DNA of 64,000 nt, from NCBI RefSeq assembly GCF_003052165.1, contig NZ_CP024869.1, positions 1,894,001 through 1,958,000 on the forward strand, read 5' to 3'. This document shows positions 25,974-35,232 of this stretch, in pieces; within the stretch, counting starts at the first letter, position 1, and the number at the start of each line of letters is the position of its first letter. A program made the translations under genes and the position numbers. The notes under the pieces were generated by a model. The model made no database searches. It was not told where the DNA came from and saw only the letters and a list, made by a program, of their open reading frames with translations. The DNA is from Dietzia sp. JS16-p6b (GTDB lineage Bacteria > Actinomycetota > Actinomycetes > Mycobacteriales > Mycobacteriaceae).

Positions 25974-25979
25974 TACCCT
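25974..25979 (+). promoter_or_regulatory. -10 box for leaderless small-protein mRNA
   Basis: TACCCT, 6 nt before the ATG at 25986. Confidence 0.55.
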
Positions 25980-25985
25980 TGGACC

Positions 25986-26174
25986 ATGGCACCCCGCGGA
26001 CGGCAGTGGTTCAAGGTGGTCGGCGCCGCCGGAGTGGTCGGCGTGGCGGCCACAGGCATCCTCGCCGCGCGGACCGAACGCCGGCGGCAGGCCTACGAGC
26101 CCGACGAGATCCGGGAGCGACTCCACCAGCGCTACACCCGCCTCCAGTCGCGCCGGGACGGCTCATCGGGCTGA
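25986..26174 (+). CDS. Small single-span membrane protein, conserved-type hypothetical
   Basis: 62 residues. One membrane segment (about 9-27, VVGAAGVVGVAATGILAA) followed by a basic amphipathic tail rich in Arg and Glu. No known domain recognised. A leaderless -10 and separate reading frame upstream of hrpA support it being real. Confidence 0.6.
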   Translation: MAPRGRQWFKVVGAAGVVGVAATGILAARTERRRQAYEPDEIRERLHQRYTRLQSRRDGSSG

Positions 26175-26205
26175 CACCCGGATCGGTGGGGTCACCGGTT
26201 GGCGA

Positions 26206-26211
26206 TACGCT
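26206..26211 (+). promoter_or_regulatory. -10 box of hrpA
   Basis: TACGCT, 10 nt before the ATG at 26222; a leader of only a few nucleotides is expected. Confidence 0.5.
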
Positions 26212-26221
26212 GGTGTACACC

Positions 26222-29200
26222 ATGACGACGTCCTCCGAGCCCGCCCCCGACCTGCGCCGGGCCCGGCACGATCTGCTCGTCCGACTCGATGACGTCGGCA
26301 TCCTCGACGCCCACCGGCTCCGGTCGAGGATCCGGAAGGCGCGCGCGGACCAGGTGGCCGACCTGGGCAGGAGGATCGACGACGCCGCCGAACGACTGCG
26401 GCGGCGCGCCGGGTCGATCCCGACACCGGAGTACCCCGAGCACCTCCCGGTCAGCGCCCGCAAGGACGAGATCGCGGCGGCGATCCGCGACCACCAGGTC
26501 GTGGTGATCGCCGGGGAGACCGGGTCCGGCAAGACCACCCAGATCCCCAAGATCTGTCTGGAACTCGGCCGAGGCGTGCGTGGGATGATCGGACACACCC
26601 AGCCCCGCCGTCTGGCGGCCCGGACGGTCGCCGAACGCATCGCCCAGGAGCTCGGAGCGGAGCCCGGCCACCTGGTCGGTTCCGCCGTGCGATTCGACGA
26701 CCGCACCGGCGCCGACACGGCCGTCAAACTCATGACCGACGGCATTCTGCTCGCCGAGATCCGGAGGGACCGGCTGCTGCGCGCCTACGACACGATCATC
26801 ATCGACGAGGCGCACGAGCGCAGTCTCAACATCGACTTCCTGGTGGGCTACCTCCGGCAGATCCTGCCCCGCCGACCGGACCTCAAGGTCATCATCACCT
26901 CCGCCACGATCGACCCGGACCGCTTCGCGCGCCACTTCGCGGATGCGGCGGGCCGGCCCGCCCCTGTCATCGAGGTCTCCGGTCGCACGTTCCCGGTGGA
27001 GATCCGGTACCGGCCGCTCCGGGTCGACCACGCGGACCGCACCGTCGACCTGGATCCCCTGGACGCGCTCGCCGACGCCGTGGGCGAACTCCTCGCCGAA
27101 GGGGATGGCGACGTCCTCGTGTTTCTGTCCGGCGAGCGCGAGATCCGCGACGCCGAGGAGGTGCTCCGGGGCCGGAGGTTCAAGGCAACGGAGATCTTCC
27201 CTCTCTTCGCCCGGCTCACCGCCGCCGAGCAGCAACGGGCGTTCCGTCAGCACTCGACCCGGCGCGTCGTCCTGTCGACCAACATCGCGGAGACCTCGGT
27301 GACGGTTCCGGGAATCCGCTACGTCGTGGACACCGGCCTCGCGCGGATCTCCCGCTATTCGACACGCACCAAGGTCCAGCGACTGCCGATCGAACCCATC
27401 TCACAGGCCTCCGCCGCGCAGCGCGCCGGCCGTTGTGGCCGCGTCGCCGACGGAATCTGCATCCGCCTGTACTCGGAGGATGACTTCGACTCCCGGCCGC
27501 AGTTCACCGACCCGGAGATCCTGCGCACCAATCTGGCGTCGGTCATCCTGTCGATGGCCGATCTCGACCTGGGCGCCGTGGACGATTTCCCGTTCGTCGA
27601 ACCACCCGACCGCAAGGCCGTCCGGGACGGGATGACGCTGCTCACCGAACTCGGTGCGCTCCGGATCGACGACGACGGGCGCCCGCACCTGACGAGGGTG
27701 GGTCGCGACATGGCGTCCCTCCCCCTCGATCCCCGTCTGGCGCGGATGGTGGTGGAGGGCCACCGCAACCGCGCGCTGGGGGACGTCCTGGTGGTGGTGG
27801 CGGCGCTGACGGTTCAGGACGTGCGGGAGCGACCCGCCGAGGACCGAGATAAGGCGGACCAGTTCCACCGTCGGTTCGCCGACAAGTCCTCGGACTTCCT
27901 GGGTTACCTCAACCTGTGGCGCTACCTCACGGAACAGCGCCGCGAACTCTCTGGCAGCGCGTTCCGCAAGATGTGCAAGGCCGAGTATCTGCACTGGTTG
28001 CGGATCCGGGAATGGCAAGACCTCACCGCCCAGTTGACCAGCATGTGCCGGGACCGGGGTTGGCATCCGCCGTCCGGCCACGCCGCCGAGGACGACCTCC
28101 ACAAGGCGATCCTGTCCGGCCTGCTTACCAACGTCGGGATGAAAGACGAGGACACCAGGGAGTTCCGCGGCACCCGCGGCATCCGCTTCCAGGTGTTCCC
28201 CGGTTCCGATCTCGCCCGCAGACCACCGCGCTGGGTCATGGCCTCCGAGCTGGTGGAGACGTCCAGGCTGTGGGCCCGTGATGTCGCGCGCATCGACCCG
28301 GCGTGGATCGAAACCCTCGGGGCTCACCTGGTCCGGTCCCAGTACTCCGAGCCGTACTGGTCCGACGCCCAGGGCGCCGCGATGGCCTACGAGAAGGTTC
28401 TCCTCCTGGGTCTGCCCGTCGTCGAATCGCGCCGCATCCTCCTGTCCCGGGTCGATGCACCGCTCGCCCGGGAGATGCTGGTCCGGCACGGCATCGTGGA
28501 GGGCCGGTGGTCAACCCGCATCCCGGTGATCACCGAGAACGCCGCGGCGGTGGAGCAGGCGCGCGAACTGGAGACCCGGAGCAGGCGCCGGGGCCTGGTC
28601 ATCGATGACGACGCGGTGGTCGAGTTCTACCTCGAGCGACTCCCCACCGACATCACCTCCGGGCGCCACCTGGAGTCGTGGTGGAAGAAGCAGGGCCGCA
28701 AGGATCCGGACCGTCTACGACTGACGCCCGAGCGGATCCGCACCTCGGACACCGCTCCGGCCGCCTCCGAGTTCCCGCCGATCTGGAAGCAGGGTGAGCG
28801 GGATTTCGAGCTCAGGTACGCGTTCGACCCTGGTGTCGACTCCGATGGCATCACCGTGCGGATCCCTCTCCCCCAATTGTCCTCGGTCGCGGCCTCCGGT
28901 TTCGAGTGGCTGGTCCCCGGCCTTCGGGAGGAGTTGTACACCGAGATGCTGCGAACTCTGCCCAAGTACCTACGGCGTCTGTGCTCCCCTCCCGCCGAAT
29001 ACGCACAGCTGCTGGCCGGAGATCTCACCCCGCGCTCGGCTCCTCTCCCGGTGGCTCTCGCCGGGGCGCTCTCGGCCAGGATCGGGACGACCGTCGATCC
29101 CCGCGAATTCCATCCGGAACACCTCCCCGGCCATCTGCGCATGCGCTTCGAGGTCGTCGACGGCGACGAGGTGGTGGCCTCGGGTACCGATCTCGCCGCC

Positions 29201-30136
29201 CTGCGCAGCCGCCTGGTGGAGAAGGTCCGAGCCACGCTCAACTCGCGACTCGTCCCCGACGACGGGCCCCATCGGGCCTGGACCGCGGACACGATCGGGG
29301 ACCTGGAGACCTCGATCAGCGGGACGGTCGACGGTGTCGAGGTCACGGTCTATCCGGCGCTGCAGGTGCGCCCGGACGGCCTCCACCGGATCGCGTGCGC
29401 CACCGAGGAGGAGAGGAGGGCCGCTCAGGCCGCGGCCGTGTTGACGATGATCTCGAAGGATGTGATCACCGCGGCGGCGATACTCCGGGGCCGTCCGGTG
29501 GAGCAGCGCCTCGCGCTCACCCAGTATCCCCACGGCGGTGCCGACGGACTGGTCTCCGACGCGGCCCTGGCCGCGTGTGGACGGATGCTCGCCACACGTC
29601 AGGGGGTGCCGGTACTCACCGTGCAGGAGTTCGAGGAGCTGCGTGCGCGGGCCAGGGCCGAAGCGCCGGGCGCCGTCTCGGCGTCGATCACCGCCGCTCT
29701 CCCGGCGCTGGTCGCCGCGCGATCGGTGACGGCGCGGTTGGAGCAGGCCCCGCGTGACGTCGCAGACGACGTCCGACCCGCGCTGGACTTCCTCGTGGGC
29801 AAGGGATTCCTCGCGCGTCACCCCGTCGAGGTCCTGCCGCAACTGGAGCGTCATGTGAGAGCGATCGACCTCAGGCTCGACCTGGCGGAGAAGTCACCGG
29901 CGAGGTATCGGGAGCTCACCGCACGGCTCAAGGAGTCGGAGGCGACCGTGGCACAGGCGACGGCGGCACTGCGCGGGCGACCGGGTGGGGCGAGGACGTC
30001 CCGGGATCTGCGATGGATGCTGGCGGAGTATCGCGTCGGACTCTTCGCACAGTCCCTGGGCACCTCGCGCCCTGTCTCCGCCGAGAGGATCGAGAAGGCG
30101 GTGACCGCCGCTCTCTCCCGCCGGACCGGGAGGTGA
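26222..30136 (+). CDS. hrpA: ATP-dependent RNA helicase HrpA
   Basis: 1304 residues, the usual HrpA size. DEAH-box helicase: Walker A GETGSGKTTQ (98-107), DEAH (195-198), TSATIDPDRFARHF, STNIAETSVTVPGIRYVVDTG and QRAGRCGR motifs, then HA2, OB-fold and the long HrpA-specific C-terminal domain. Family members unwind mRNA, and E. coli HrpA has been linked to resolving stalled ribosomes. The largest protein gene in the window. ATG at 26222 matches the normal family N-terminus. Confidence 0.95.
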   Translation: MTTSSEPAPDLRRARHDLLVRLDDVGILDAHRLRSRIRKARADQVADLGRRIDDAAERLRRRAGSIPTPEYPEHLPVSARKDEIAAAIRDHQVVVIAGETGSGKTTQIPKICLELGRGVRGMIGHTQPRRLAARTVAERIAQELGAEPGHLVGSAVRFDDRTGADTAVKLMTDGILLAEIRRDRLLRAYDTIIIDEAHERSLNIDFLVGYLRQILPRRPDLKVIITSATIDPDRFARHFADAAGRPAPVIEVSGRTFPVEIRYRPLRVDHADRTVDLDPLDALADAVGELLAEGDGDVLVFLSGEREIRDAEEVLRGRRFKATEIFPLFARLTAAEQQRAFRQHSTRRVVLSTNIAETSVTVPGIRYVVDTGLARISRYSTRTKVQRLPIEPISQASAAQRAGRCGRVADGICIRLYSEDDFDSRPQFTDPEILRTNLASVILSMADLDLGAVDDFPFVEPPDRKAVRDGMTLLTELGALRIDDDGRPHLTRVGRDMASLPLDPRLARMVVEGHRNRALGDVLVVVAALTVQDVRERPAEDRDKADQFHRRFADKSSDFLGYLNLWRYLTEQRRELSGSAFRKMCKAEYLHWLRIREWQDLTAQLTSMCRDRGWHPPSGHAAEDDLHKAILSGLLTNVGMKDEDTREFRGTRGIRFQVFPGSDLARRPPRWVMASELVETSRLWARDVARIDPAWIETLGAHLVRSQYSEPYWSDAQGAAMAYEKVLLLGLPVVESRRILLSRVDAPLAREMLVRHGIVEGRWSTRIPVITENAAAVEQARELETRSRRRGLVIDDDAVVEFYLERLPTDITSGRHLESWWKKQGRKDPDRLRLTPERIRTSDTAPAASEFPPIWKQGERDFELRYAFDPGVDSDGITVRIPLPQLSSVAASGFEWLVPGLREELYTEMLRTLPKYLRRLCSPPAEYAQLLAGDLTPRSAPLPVALAGALSARIGTTVDPREFHPEHLPGHLRMRFEVVDGDEVVASGTDLAALRSRLVEKVRATLNSRLVPDDGPHRAWTADTIGDLETSISGTVDGVEVTVYPALQVRPDGLHRIACATEEERRAAQAAAVLTMISKDVITAAAILRGRPVEQRLALTQYPHGGADGLVSDAALAACGRMLATRQGVPVLTVQEFEELRARARAEAPGAVSASITAALPALVAARSVTARLEQAPRDVADDVRPALDFLVGKGFLARHPVEVLPQLERHVRAIDLRLDLAEKSPARYRELTARLKESEATVAQATAALRGRPGGARTSRDLRWMLAEYRVGLFAQSLGTSRPVSAERIEKAVTAALSRRTGR

Positions 30137-30166
30137 GCCCACGACGCCCGCCTCGCTACCTCTCGC

Positions 30167-30712
30167 TCACGAATCCGGGGTTCGCCCAGCCCCGCGGGCC
30201 TGAATCACTCGGTCCACCCGATCCACCCTCGCCAGCACGTACCGTTGCATCGCGACGGGCACAAGGTGCACGCCGATGCCGAGTACCACCACGATCACCG
30301 CGCTCCGCCAGGCGCCGGCGAACACGAGTGGGATGGCCACCGCGGCGTGGATCCCCGCGCCCACCCCGTGGGCGACCAGGCTCTGCGTGGCCCTGGCGCG
30401 AATCTCCACCAGCCCAGTCCGACCATGGCACGAGTTGACGCGTCGCCCGAGAGCGCGATTCCATCCGACCCGATCCAGCGCACGGAGTACGGAGGGGATA
30501 CCGAACAAGCGGGCGCGGTGAATCGTCCGCTGCGTTGTAGCGGTCACCCACCTCGGGATCATCGCTTCGGGCACGGGGCCCATAACGCCCAGGATCCCGA
30601 GGACACCGGCCGAGAACGCCCACGGGAATACCGGGTGGTGAGGCCCGATGACCAGCCAGGCGCTCACGACGAACGGCACCAACAGTGACGCGCTCGCAAC
30701 CACCCGGAGCAT
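30167..30712 (-). CDS. Hypothetical membrane protein
   Basis: 181 residues with about four membrane segments (near 3-25, 28-45, 110-130, 133-155) and a basic central cytoplasmic loop (RWVTATTQRTIHRARLFG). No family recognised; there is faint resemblance to membrane acyltransferases of the CrtO type, not enough to name it. ATG at 30712 is 6 nt behind a TACTCT -10, supporting a leaderless mRNA. Convergent with hrpA. Confidence 0.6.
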   Translation of the reverse strand: MLRVVASASLLVPFVVSAWLVIGPHHPVFPWAFSAGVLGILGVMGPVPEAMIPRWVTATTQRTIHRARLFGIPSVLRALDRVGWNRALGRRVNSCHGRTGLVEIRARATQSLVAHGVGAGIHAAVAIPLVFAGAWRSAVIVVVLGIGVHLVPVAMQRYVLARVDRVDRVIQARGAGRTPDS

Positions 30713-30718
30713 GGTCTG

Positions 30719-30724
30719 AGAGTA
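30719..30724 (-). promoter_or_regulatory. -10 box for leaderless membrane-protein mRNA
   Basis: TACTCT on minus, 6 nt before the ATG at 30712. Confidence 0.55.
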
Positions 30725-30792
30725 GATCACTGCCGCGGAACGGGGCTCAGCGCGGCGGGCCCGCGCTCGTCGCTACGACGAAGAACCCTCGC

Positions 30793-31251
30793 TCACCGGT
30801 GAGCGGCGTGGCGCTCTCTGAGTGCGATGATCTCGCGCTCGAAGTCTGCTGCGGAACTGAACTGCTTGTACACGGAGGCGAAGCGCAGATAGGCGACCTC
30901 GTCGAGATCCTGGAGAGGTCCCAGGATGGCCAGTCCGATCTCATGAGCGGGAACCTCGGACGCCCCGCCGGCCCTGACCGCATCCTCGACCTGCTGAGCG
31001 AGCCGCCGGAGCGCGTCCTCGTCGACCGACCTCCCCTGGCAGGCGCGGCGCACGCCGCGGACCACTTTGTCCCGACTGAAACGTTCCGTCACGCCGTTGC
31101 GTTTGAGGACGGTCAACAGCGGTGTCTCAAGGGTGGTGAACCGGTGTCCGCATTCGGGGCACTCGCGTCGACGCCGTATCGCCTGCCCCTCGTCGACCGA
31201 CCGCGAATCGATCACCCGAGAGTCCTCGTGGTGACATATGGGGCAGTACAT
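30793..31251 (-). CDS. nrdR: Transcriptional repressor NrdR
   Basis: 152 residues. N-terminal zinc ribbon (Cys3, Cys6, Cys31, Cys34 in MYCPIC and CPECGHRF) and an ATP-cone domain ([16 protein letters not shown]). Senses ATP/dATP and represses ribonucleotide reductase genes by binding NrdR boxes. No nrd gene is in this window. Upstream start codons are discarded because the zinc ribbon must begin the protein. Confidence 0.95.
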   Translation of the reverse strand: MYCPICHHEDSRVIDSRSVDEGQAIRRRRECPECGHRFTTLETPLLTVLKRNGVTERFSRDKVVRGVRRACQGRSVDEDALRRLAQQVEDAVRAGGASEVPAHEIGLAILGPLQDLDEVAYLRFASVYKQFSSAADFEREIIALRERHAAHR

Positions 31252-31365
31252 TCCAGCTTCGCCATTCGTCGACCTGGTTCGAACCGGTCCACCGGCCGGA
31301 GCCGACAGCGGTGCGAGGGCGACGGGCCGCCGTCCCGGGACCATTCTAGAAGGCGATGCCGTGGG

Positions 31366-31728
31366 TCACGCGTAGGCGGGCCCGCCCACGAGGGCCAACG
31401 CCAACAGCATCAGGATTCCGAAGACGATGCCGCCGACCACCAGCGCCCAGGTCGGCACGTCGTCCACCACCGGTGCAGCCGGTCTCGCCTCCACCCCGCA
31501 CGCCCTGACCTGACCCGTGGACGCCGTCCGCACGCTCACCCGGCGACCGGGTGCCACCGACCGCGTGGGCACCTTCCGGCCACGGTCGAGGGTGCGGGTG
31601 ACGGACGGGACCTCGGCAGGGACGCGCGTCCCCTCCCTGGGTGAATCGAACCGGTCGTGCGCGGTCGCACACACCTCCGTCCACGGGATGGACGGACGCG
31701 ATCGTTGCTGCATTTCCAGGACGGTCAT
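31366..31728 (-). CDS. SOS-linked membrane protein divergent from lexA (Rv2719c-like)
   Basis: 120 residues. A basic Ser/Thr/Arg-rich N-terminal half is followed by one C-terminal membrane span (about 92-114, WALVVGGIVFGILMLLALAL). It holds the position of M. tuberculosis Rv2719c, a DNA-damage-induced cell-division inhibitor, and of DivS-type proteins in corynebacteria. A LexA-box-like site at 31787-31802 lies upstream. Sequence similarity is too weak to be certain; role inferred from position. Confidence 0.6.
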   Translation of the reverse strand: MTVLEMQQRSRPSIPWTEVCATAHDRFDSPREGTRVPAEVPSVTRTLDRGRKVPTRSVAPGRRVSVRTASTGQVRACGVEARPAAPVVDDVPTWALVVGGIVFGILMLLALALVGGPAYA

Positions 31729-31786
31729 GACCACTCCCCACTCGATACTCCGTGCGAACCGGATTCGCACACTCGTGTGACTACTT

Positions 31787-31802
31787 GTGCACATCTGTTC
31801 GA
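31787..31802 (-). promoter_or_regulatory. LexA-box-like site for the divergent cell-division gene
   Basis: On minus: TCGAACAGATGTGCAC, matching the left half of the mycobacterial SOS box TCGAACACNTGTTCGA and partly the right. Confidence 0.55.
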
Positions 31803-31866
31803 ACCCGAACGTGCCTAGAGTTGTATCACGCGGGTCCGACAGAGTCGACACCTGCGCGCGAATTCT

Positions 31867-31882
31867 TCGAACACCTGTGTGG
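31867..31882 (+). promoter_or_regulatory. LexA-box-like site upstream of lexA
   Basis: TCGAACACCTGTGTGG: the first 12 positions fit the SOS consensus. It lies 20 nt before a TAGGGT -10, consistent with autorepression. Confidence 0.6.
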
Positions 31883-31902
31883 CGCCCCCGCCCGGTCCGA
31901 CG

Positions 31903-31908
31903 TAGGGT
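31903..31908 (+). promoter_or_regulatory. -10 box of lexA
   Basis: TAGGGT, about 48 nt before the lexA ATG. lexA itself has a GAAGGG ribosome site, so it is a leadered gene. Confidence 0.5.
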
Positions 31909-31956
31909 GTACACAGAAAGAGACGTCGAACACCCATTCGCTGAAGGGACCGCCGC

Positions 31957-32625
31957 ATGCCCAAACCAGACTTCGAGGCCCTGACGACACGCCAGAAGAG
32001 CGTGCTGTTGCACATCCACGACACCGTCAAGGAGAGGGGTTATCCGCCGAGCATCCGGGAGATCGGTGATGCGGTCGGCCTACAGTCCACCTCCTCCGTG
32101 GCCCATCAGCTGCGGACCCTGGAGAAGAAGGGCTTCCTGACCCGCGACCCCCACAAGCCGCGGGCGGTCGACGTCCACGGCGTCCCCGGTCAGCGATCGC
32201 GGGGGCGACGTGCACCCGCGCAGGAGGACGTACGGCCCGGCGGAGCCGTCGAACCGGTCTACGTCCCGGTCCTGGGGCGGATCGCGGCCGGCGGTCCGAT
32301 CCTCGCCGAGCAGGCTGTGGAGGAGGTATTCCCCCTGCCCTCCGACCTGGTGGGATCAGGAGACCTGTTCATGCTCAGGGTTGTTGGCGAATCGATGATC
32401 GACGCCGCGATCTGTGACGGCGACTATGTGGTGGTCCGTCGGCAGAATGTCGCCGACAACGGCGAGATCGTGGCGGCGATGATCGACGGCGAGGCCACGG
32501 TCAAGACGTTCCGCAGGGATTCGACCGGGGTCTGGCTCCTGCCCCACAACCCCTCGTTCCGTCCCATCCCCGGAGAGCACGCGACGATCCTCGGGAAGGT
32601 CGTGACCGTCTTCCGCAAGCTCTGA
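31957..32625 (+). CDS. lexA: SOS repressor LexA
   Basis: 222 residues. Winged-helix DNA-binding domain (1-70), Arg/Pro linker, peptidase S24 domain. Self-cleavage site Ala111-Gly112 in [10 protein letters not shown], catalytic Ser146 (GESMIDA) and Lys183 (EATVKTF). Represses SOS genes until RecA filaments trigger cleavage. Likely controls itself, the divergent membrane gene and recA in this window. Confidence 0.96.
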   Translation: MPKPDFEALTTRQKSVLLHIHDTVKERGYPPSIREIGDAVGLQSTSSVAHQLRTLEKKGFLTRDPHKPRAVDVHGVPGQRSRGRRAPAQEDVRPGGAVEPVYVPVLGRIAAGGPILAEQAVEEVFPLPSDLVGSGDLFMLRVVGESMIDAAICDGDYVVVRRQNVADNGEIVAAMIDGEATVKTFRRDSTGVWLLPHNPSFRPIPGEHATILGKVVTVFRKL

Positions 32626-32723
32626 GCCTGTGCCGATGGTGCGTCGCCTGACCTCACCCGGCCGAGGCGGGAACCACGATCGCGACGTGCGTCAGGGCAG
32701 ATCGGACCCTCACGGCGCTCTGG

Positions 32724-34172
32724 TCAGGCGACCCCGTCACGCCGGTCGGGGACGCGATACTCGTCGAGTTCTCCCGCCACTGAGGCGGGGAGTCGAACCT
32801 CTATCCGGGTTCCGTCCTTCGTGTGATCCTCGGCGACCACAGCGCCCTCCGCGTGGACACGGGAGACCACGTCTCCCCTCGTGAAGGGGATCTCGAGCGT
32901 GACCCGCGTGTCCCCCGAGGCGACCACCCCCATGATCCTCTCGAGGAGTTCGTCGACACCCTGACCCGTCGCCGCCGACACGAACACCGCGTCCGGTAGC
33001 GCGTGGTGCAGCTCCGTCAGCACGACGGGGTCGGCCACATCGATCTTGTTGATCACCACGAGTTCGCGGGGCCTCTCGGCGTGCTGCTCCTCCACGACGT
33101 CGTTGATGACTGTCCGGACGGCGTCGATCTGGCGCAACGGGAACGTGTCAGATCCGTCCACCACGTGCAGGAGGAGCTCGGAATCGACGACCTCTTCCAA
33201 CGTCGACCGGAACGCCTCGACGAGCTGCGTCGGGAGGTGCCGGACGAATCCGACGGTGTCGGTGAAGACCACCACTCGCCCATCGGGGAGCTCGGCGCGC
33301 CGGGTCGTCGGGTCCAGGGTCGCGAACAGTGCGTTCTGGACCAGCACTCCCGCGCCCGTCAGTCGGTTGAGCAGACTCGACTTGCCGGCGTTGGTGTACC
33401 CGGCGATGGCGATCGACGGCACCGGGGTCGCGCGCCGTCGATGACGCTTGGTGTCGCGCGCCTGCTTCATGCCCTTGATCTCCCGGCGGAGTCTGGCGGT
33501 GCGCTCCCTGATCCGACGGCGGTCGGTCTCGATCTTCGTCTCACCGGGGCCACGGAGCCCGACGCCACCGTTGCTCCCCGCCCTGCCGCCGGCCTGCCGG
33601 GAGAGCGCCTCGCCCCAGCCGCGCAGCCGCGGGAGCATGTACTCCATCTGCGCAAGCGAGACCTGGGCCTTGCCCTCACGACTGGTGGCGTGCTGGGCGA
33701 AGATGTCGAGGATCAAGGCGGTGCGGTCGATCACCTTGACGTTGACCACCTTCTCGAGGGCGATGAGCTGGCCGGGTGTCAGTTCACCGTCGCAGATCAC
33801 CGTGTCCGCGCCCGTCGCGGCGATGACGTCCTTGAGGGTCCTGGCCTTACCGGAACCGATGTAGGTGGCGGGGTCCGGCTTGTCGCGCCGCTGGATCAAC
33901 GCATCGCAGACCTCCGAGCCCGCGGTCTCGGCGAGCTGGGCCAGCTCGGCCATGGCGGCCTCCGCCTGCGCTGACGTGCCCTCGGTCCAGACCCCGACCA
34001 GGACGACACGCTCCAGACGGAGCTTGCGGTACTCCGCGTCGTTGACATCCTGGAGCTCGGTCGACAGGCCGACGACTCGGCGCAGCGACGAGCGCTCCTC
34101 GAGCTGGAAGTCTCCGACCGAAGGGTCATGGTCTCGTGTGGCCCGGTCAGGGGCGGCGTCATCGATAGTCAT
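32724..34172 (-). CDS. hflX: GTPase HflX
   Basis: 482 residues. N-terminal HflX domain (EAAMAELAQLAETAG, GGRAGSNGGVGLRGPGETKIETDRR), then the G domain with P-loop GYTNAGKSSLLNRL, DTVGFVRHLPTQLVEAF and NKID. Binds 50S/70S ribosomes and splits or rescues stalled ones under stress. Acidic N-terminal extension of about 40 residues. The 98-nt gap to lexA shows no clear terminator. Confidence 0.93.
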   Translation of the reverse strand: MTIDDAAPDRATRDHDPSVGDFQLEERSSLRRVVGLSTELQDVNDAEYRKLRLERVVLVGVWTEGTSAQAEAAMAELAQLAETAGSEVCDALIQRRDKPDPATYIGSGKARTLKDVIAATGADTVICDGELTPGQLIALEKVVNVKVIDRTALILDIFAQHATSREGKAQVSLAQMEYMLPRLRGWGEALSRQAGGRAGSNGGVGLRGPGETKIETDRRRIRERTARLRREIKGMKQARDTKRHRRRATPVPSIAIAGYTNAGKSSLLNRLTGAGVLVQNALFATLDPTTRRAELPDGRVVVFTDTVGFVRHLPTQLVEAFRSTLEEVVDSELLLHVVDGSDTFPLRQIDAVRTVINDVVEEQHAERPRELVVINKIDVADPVVLTELHHALPDAVFVSAATGQGVDELLERIMGVVASGDTRVTLEIPFTRGDVVSRVHAEGAVVAEDHTKDGTRIEVRLPASVAGELDEYRVPDRRDGVA

Positions 34173-34228
34173 CCACGAGCATCATCTCACAGATGCGTCC
34201 ACGACGCCTCCGCGAACGGAGCCGGGCG

Positions 34229-35113
34229 TCACCCTGTGTACCACCCGTGCGCGACGAGCTCGGACGGTCCGGTGAGGGTCGAACCGGAACCGGTCAGGGT
34301 CACCCCGACCTCGCCCCCGGGGACGGAGACCAGGACCTCGCCCGTGGCCTCTCCGGCGTCGGCCAGAGCCGCGACGGCGGTGGCGACGATGCCGGTGCCG
34401 CAGGACATCGTCTCCCCCGATCCCCGCTCATGGACGCGCATCGACACCCGTCCGTCCACCAGCGGGGTGGCGAACTCCACGTTGACCCCCTCGCCGAAGA
34501 ACGCGGTGTCGTAGACCGGCGCCTCGTGCACCGGTAGGTCGCGTAACCCCGCGGCCCCCAGACCCGGGACCACGCACGCGAGGTGCGGGTTGCCCATGTC
34601 CACGGCGAGGCCCGCGTACACGCGTCCGGCGAGTTCCGCCGAGGACACCCCGAGGAGCACGGGTTCACCCATGTCCACACGGACCACGGCGTGGGTGTGG
34701 TCGTGGTGGAGGATGTCGGCGGGACGGGGACCGGACCGGGTGCCGACGGCGATCCGGCCGACCCCGGCACGGCCGGTCGCGACGAGGGCGTGGGCGAACA
34801 CCCTCACGCCGTTGCCGCACATCTCCGCGATCGAACCGTCCGCATTCCGGTAGTCCATGAACCAGTCCACGGCATCGACGCCGTCCGGCAGAGCGGGGAG
34901 GACGCCCCGGTCGACCAGGGCACCGGCCGTGGCGATCCGGAGTACCCCGTCCGCGCCGAGTCCGCCCCGCCTGTCGCACAACGCCCTCACCAGGTCCTCG
35001 TCGAGCCCCAGTTCCGCCCGGTCGTCGGGCAGGATCACGAAGTCGTTGAGAGTTCCGTGACCCTTGATGAAGGACAGTCCCTCGGACGGTGCGGTCACAG
35101 GCGTGGAGGTCAT
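34229..35113 (-). CDS. dapF: Diaminopimelate epimerase
   Basis: 294 residues. Both catalytic cysteines are present: [12 protein letters not shown] and [10 protein letters not shown]. Converts LL- to meso-diaminopimelate for lysine and peptidoglycan. Start ATG 35113 is 8 nt behind a TAGACT -10 box. Confidence 0.95.
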   Translation of the reverse strand: MTSTPVTAPSEGLSFIKGHGTLNDFVILPDDRAELGLDEDLVRALCDRRGGLGADGVLRIATAGALVDRGVLPALPDGVDAVDWFMDYRNADGSIAEMCGNGVRVFAHALVATGRAGVGRIAVGTRSGPRPADILHHDHTHAVVRVDMGEPVLLGVSSAELAGRVYAGLAVDMGNPHLACVVPGLGAAGLRDLPVHEAPVYDTAFFGEGVNVEFATPLVDGRVSMRVHERGSGETMSCGTGIVATAVAALADAGEATGEVLVSVPGGEVGVTLTGSGSTLTGPSELVAHGWYTG

Positions 35114-35121
35114 GGCATCCG

Positions 35122-35127
35122 AGTCTA
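35122..35127 (-). promoter_or_regulatory. -10 box for leaderless dapF mRNA
   Basis: TAGACT on minus, 8 nt before the ATG at 35113. Confidence 0.6.
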
Positions 35128-35189
35128 GCGACCCCGGCACCCCGTTCCACCCTGCGGAAAAGTCGGATGATCACAGGGCTCGTGAGCAC

Positions 35190-35195
35190 TAGAGT
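35190..35195 (+). promoter_or_regulatory. Candidate -10 box of glcB
   Basis: TAGAGT, followed by a leader of about 30 nt with a GAGGAG ribosome site. No clear -35, which would fit an activated or repressed promoter. Confidence 0.45.
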
Positions 35196-35232
35196 CGTCT
35201 GCAGGAACGGTCCCTATGTGAGGAGAGCATCG

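Noticed and set aside
30167-30712. Assignment as a CrtO-type carotenoid acyltransferase
   Set aside because: Resemblance is limited to general membrane topology; no diagnostic motif could be confirmed.
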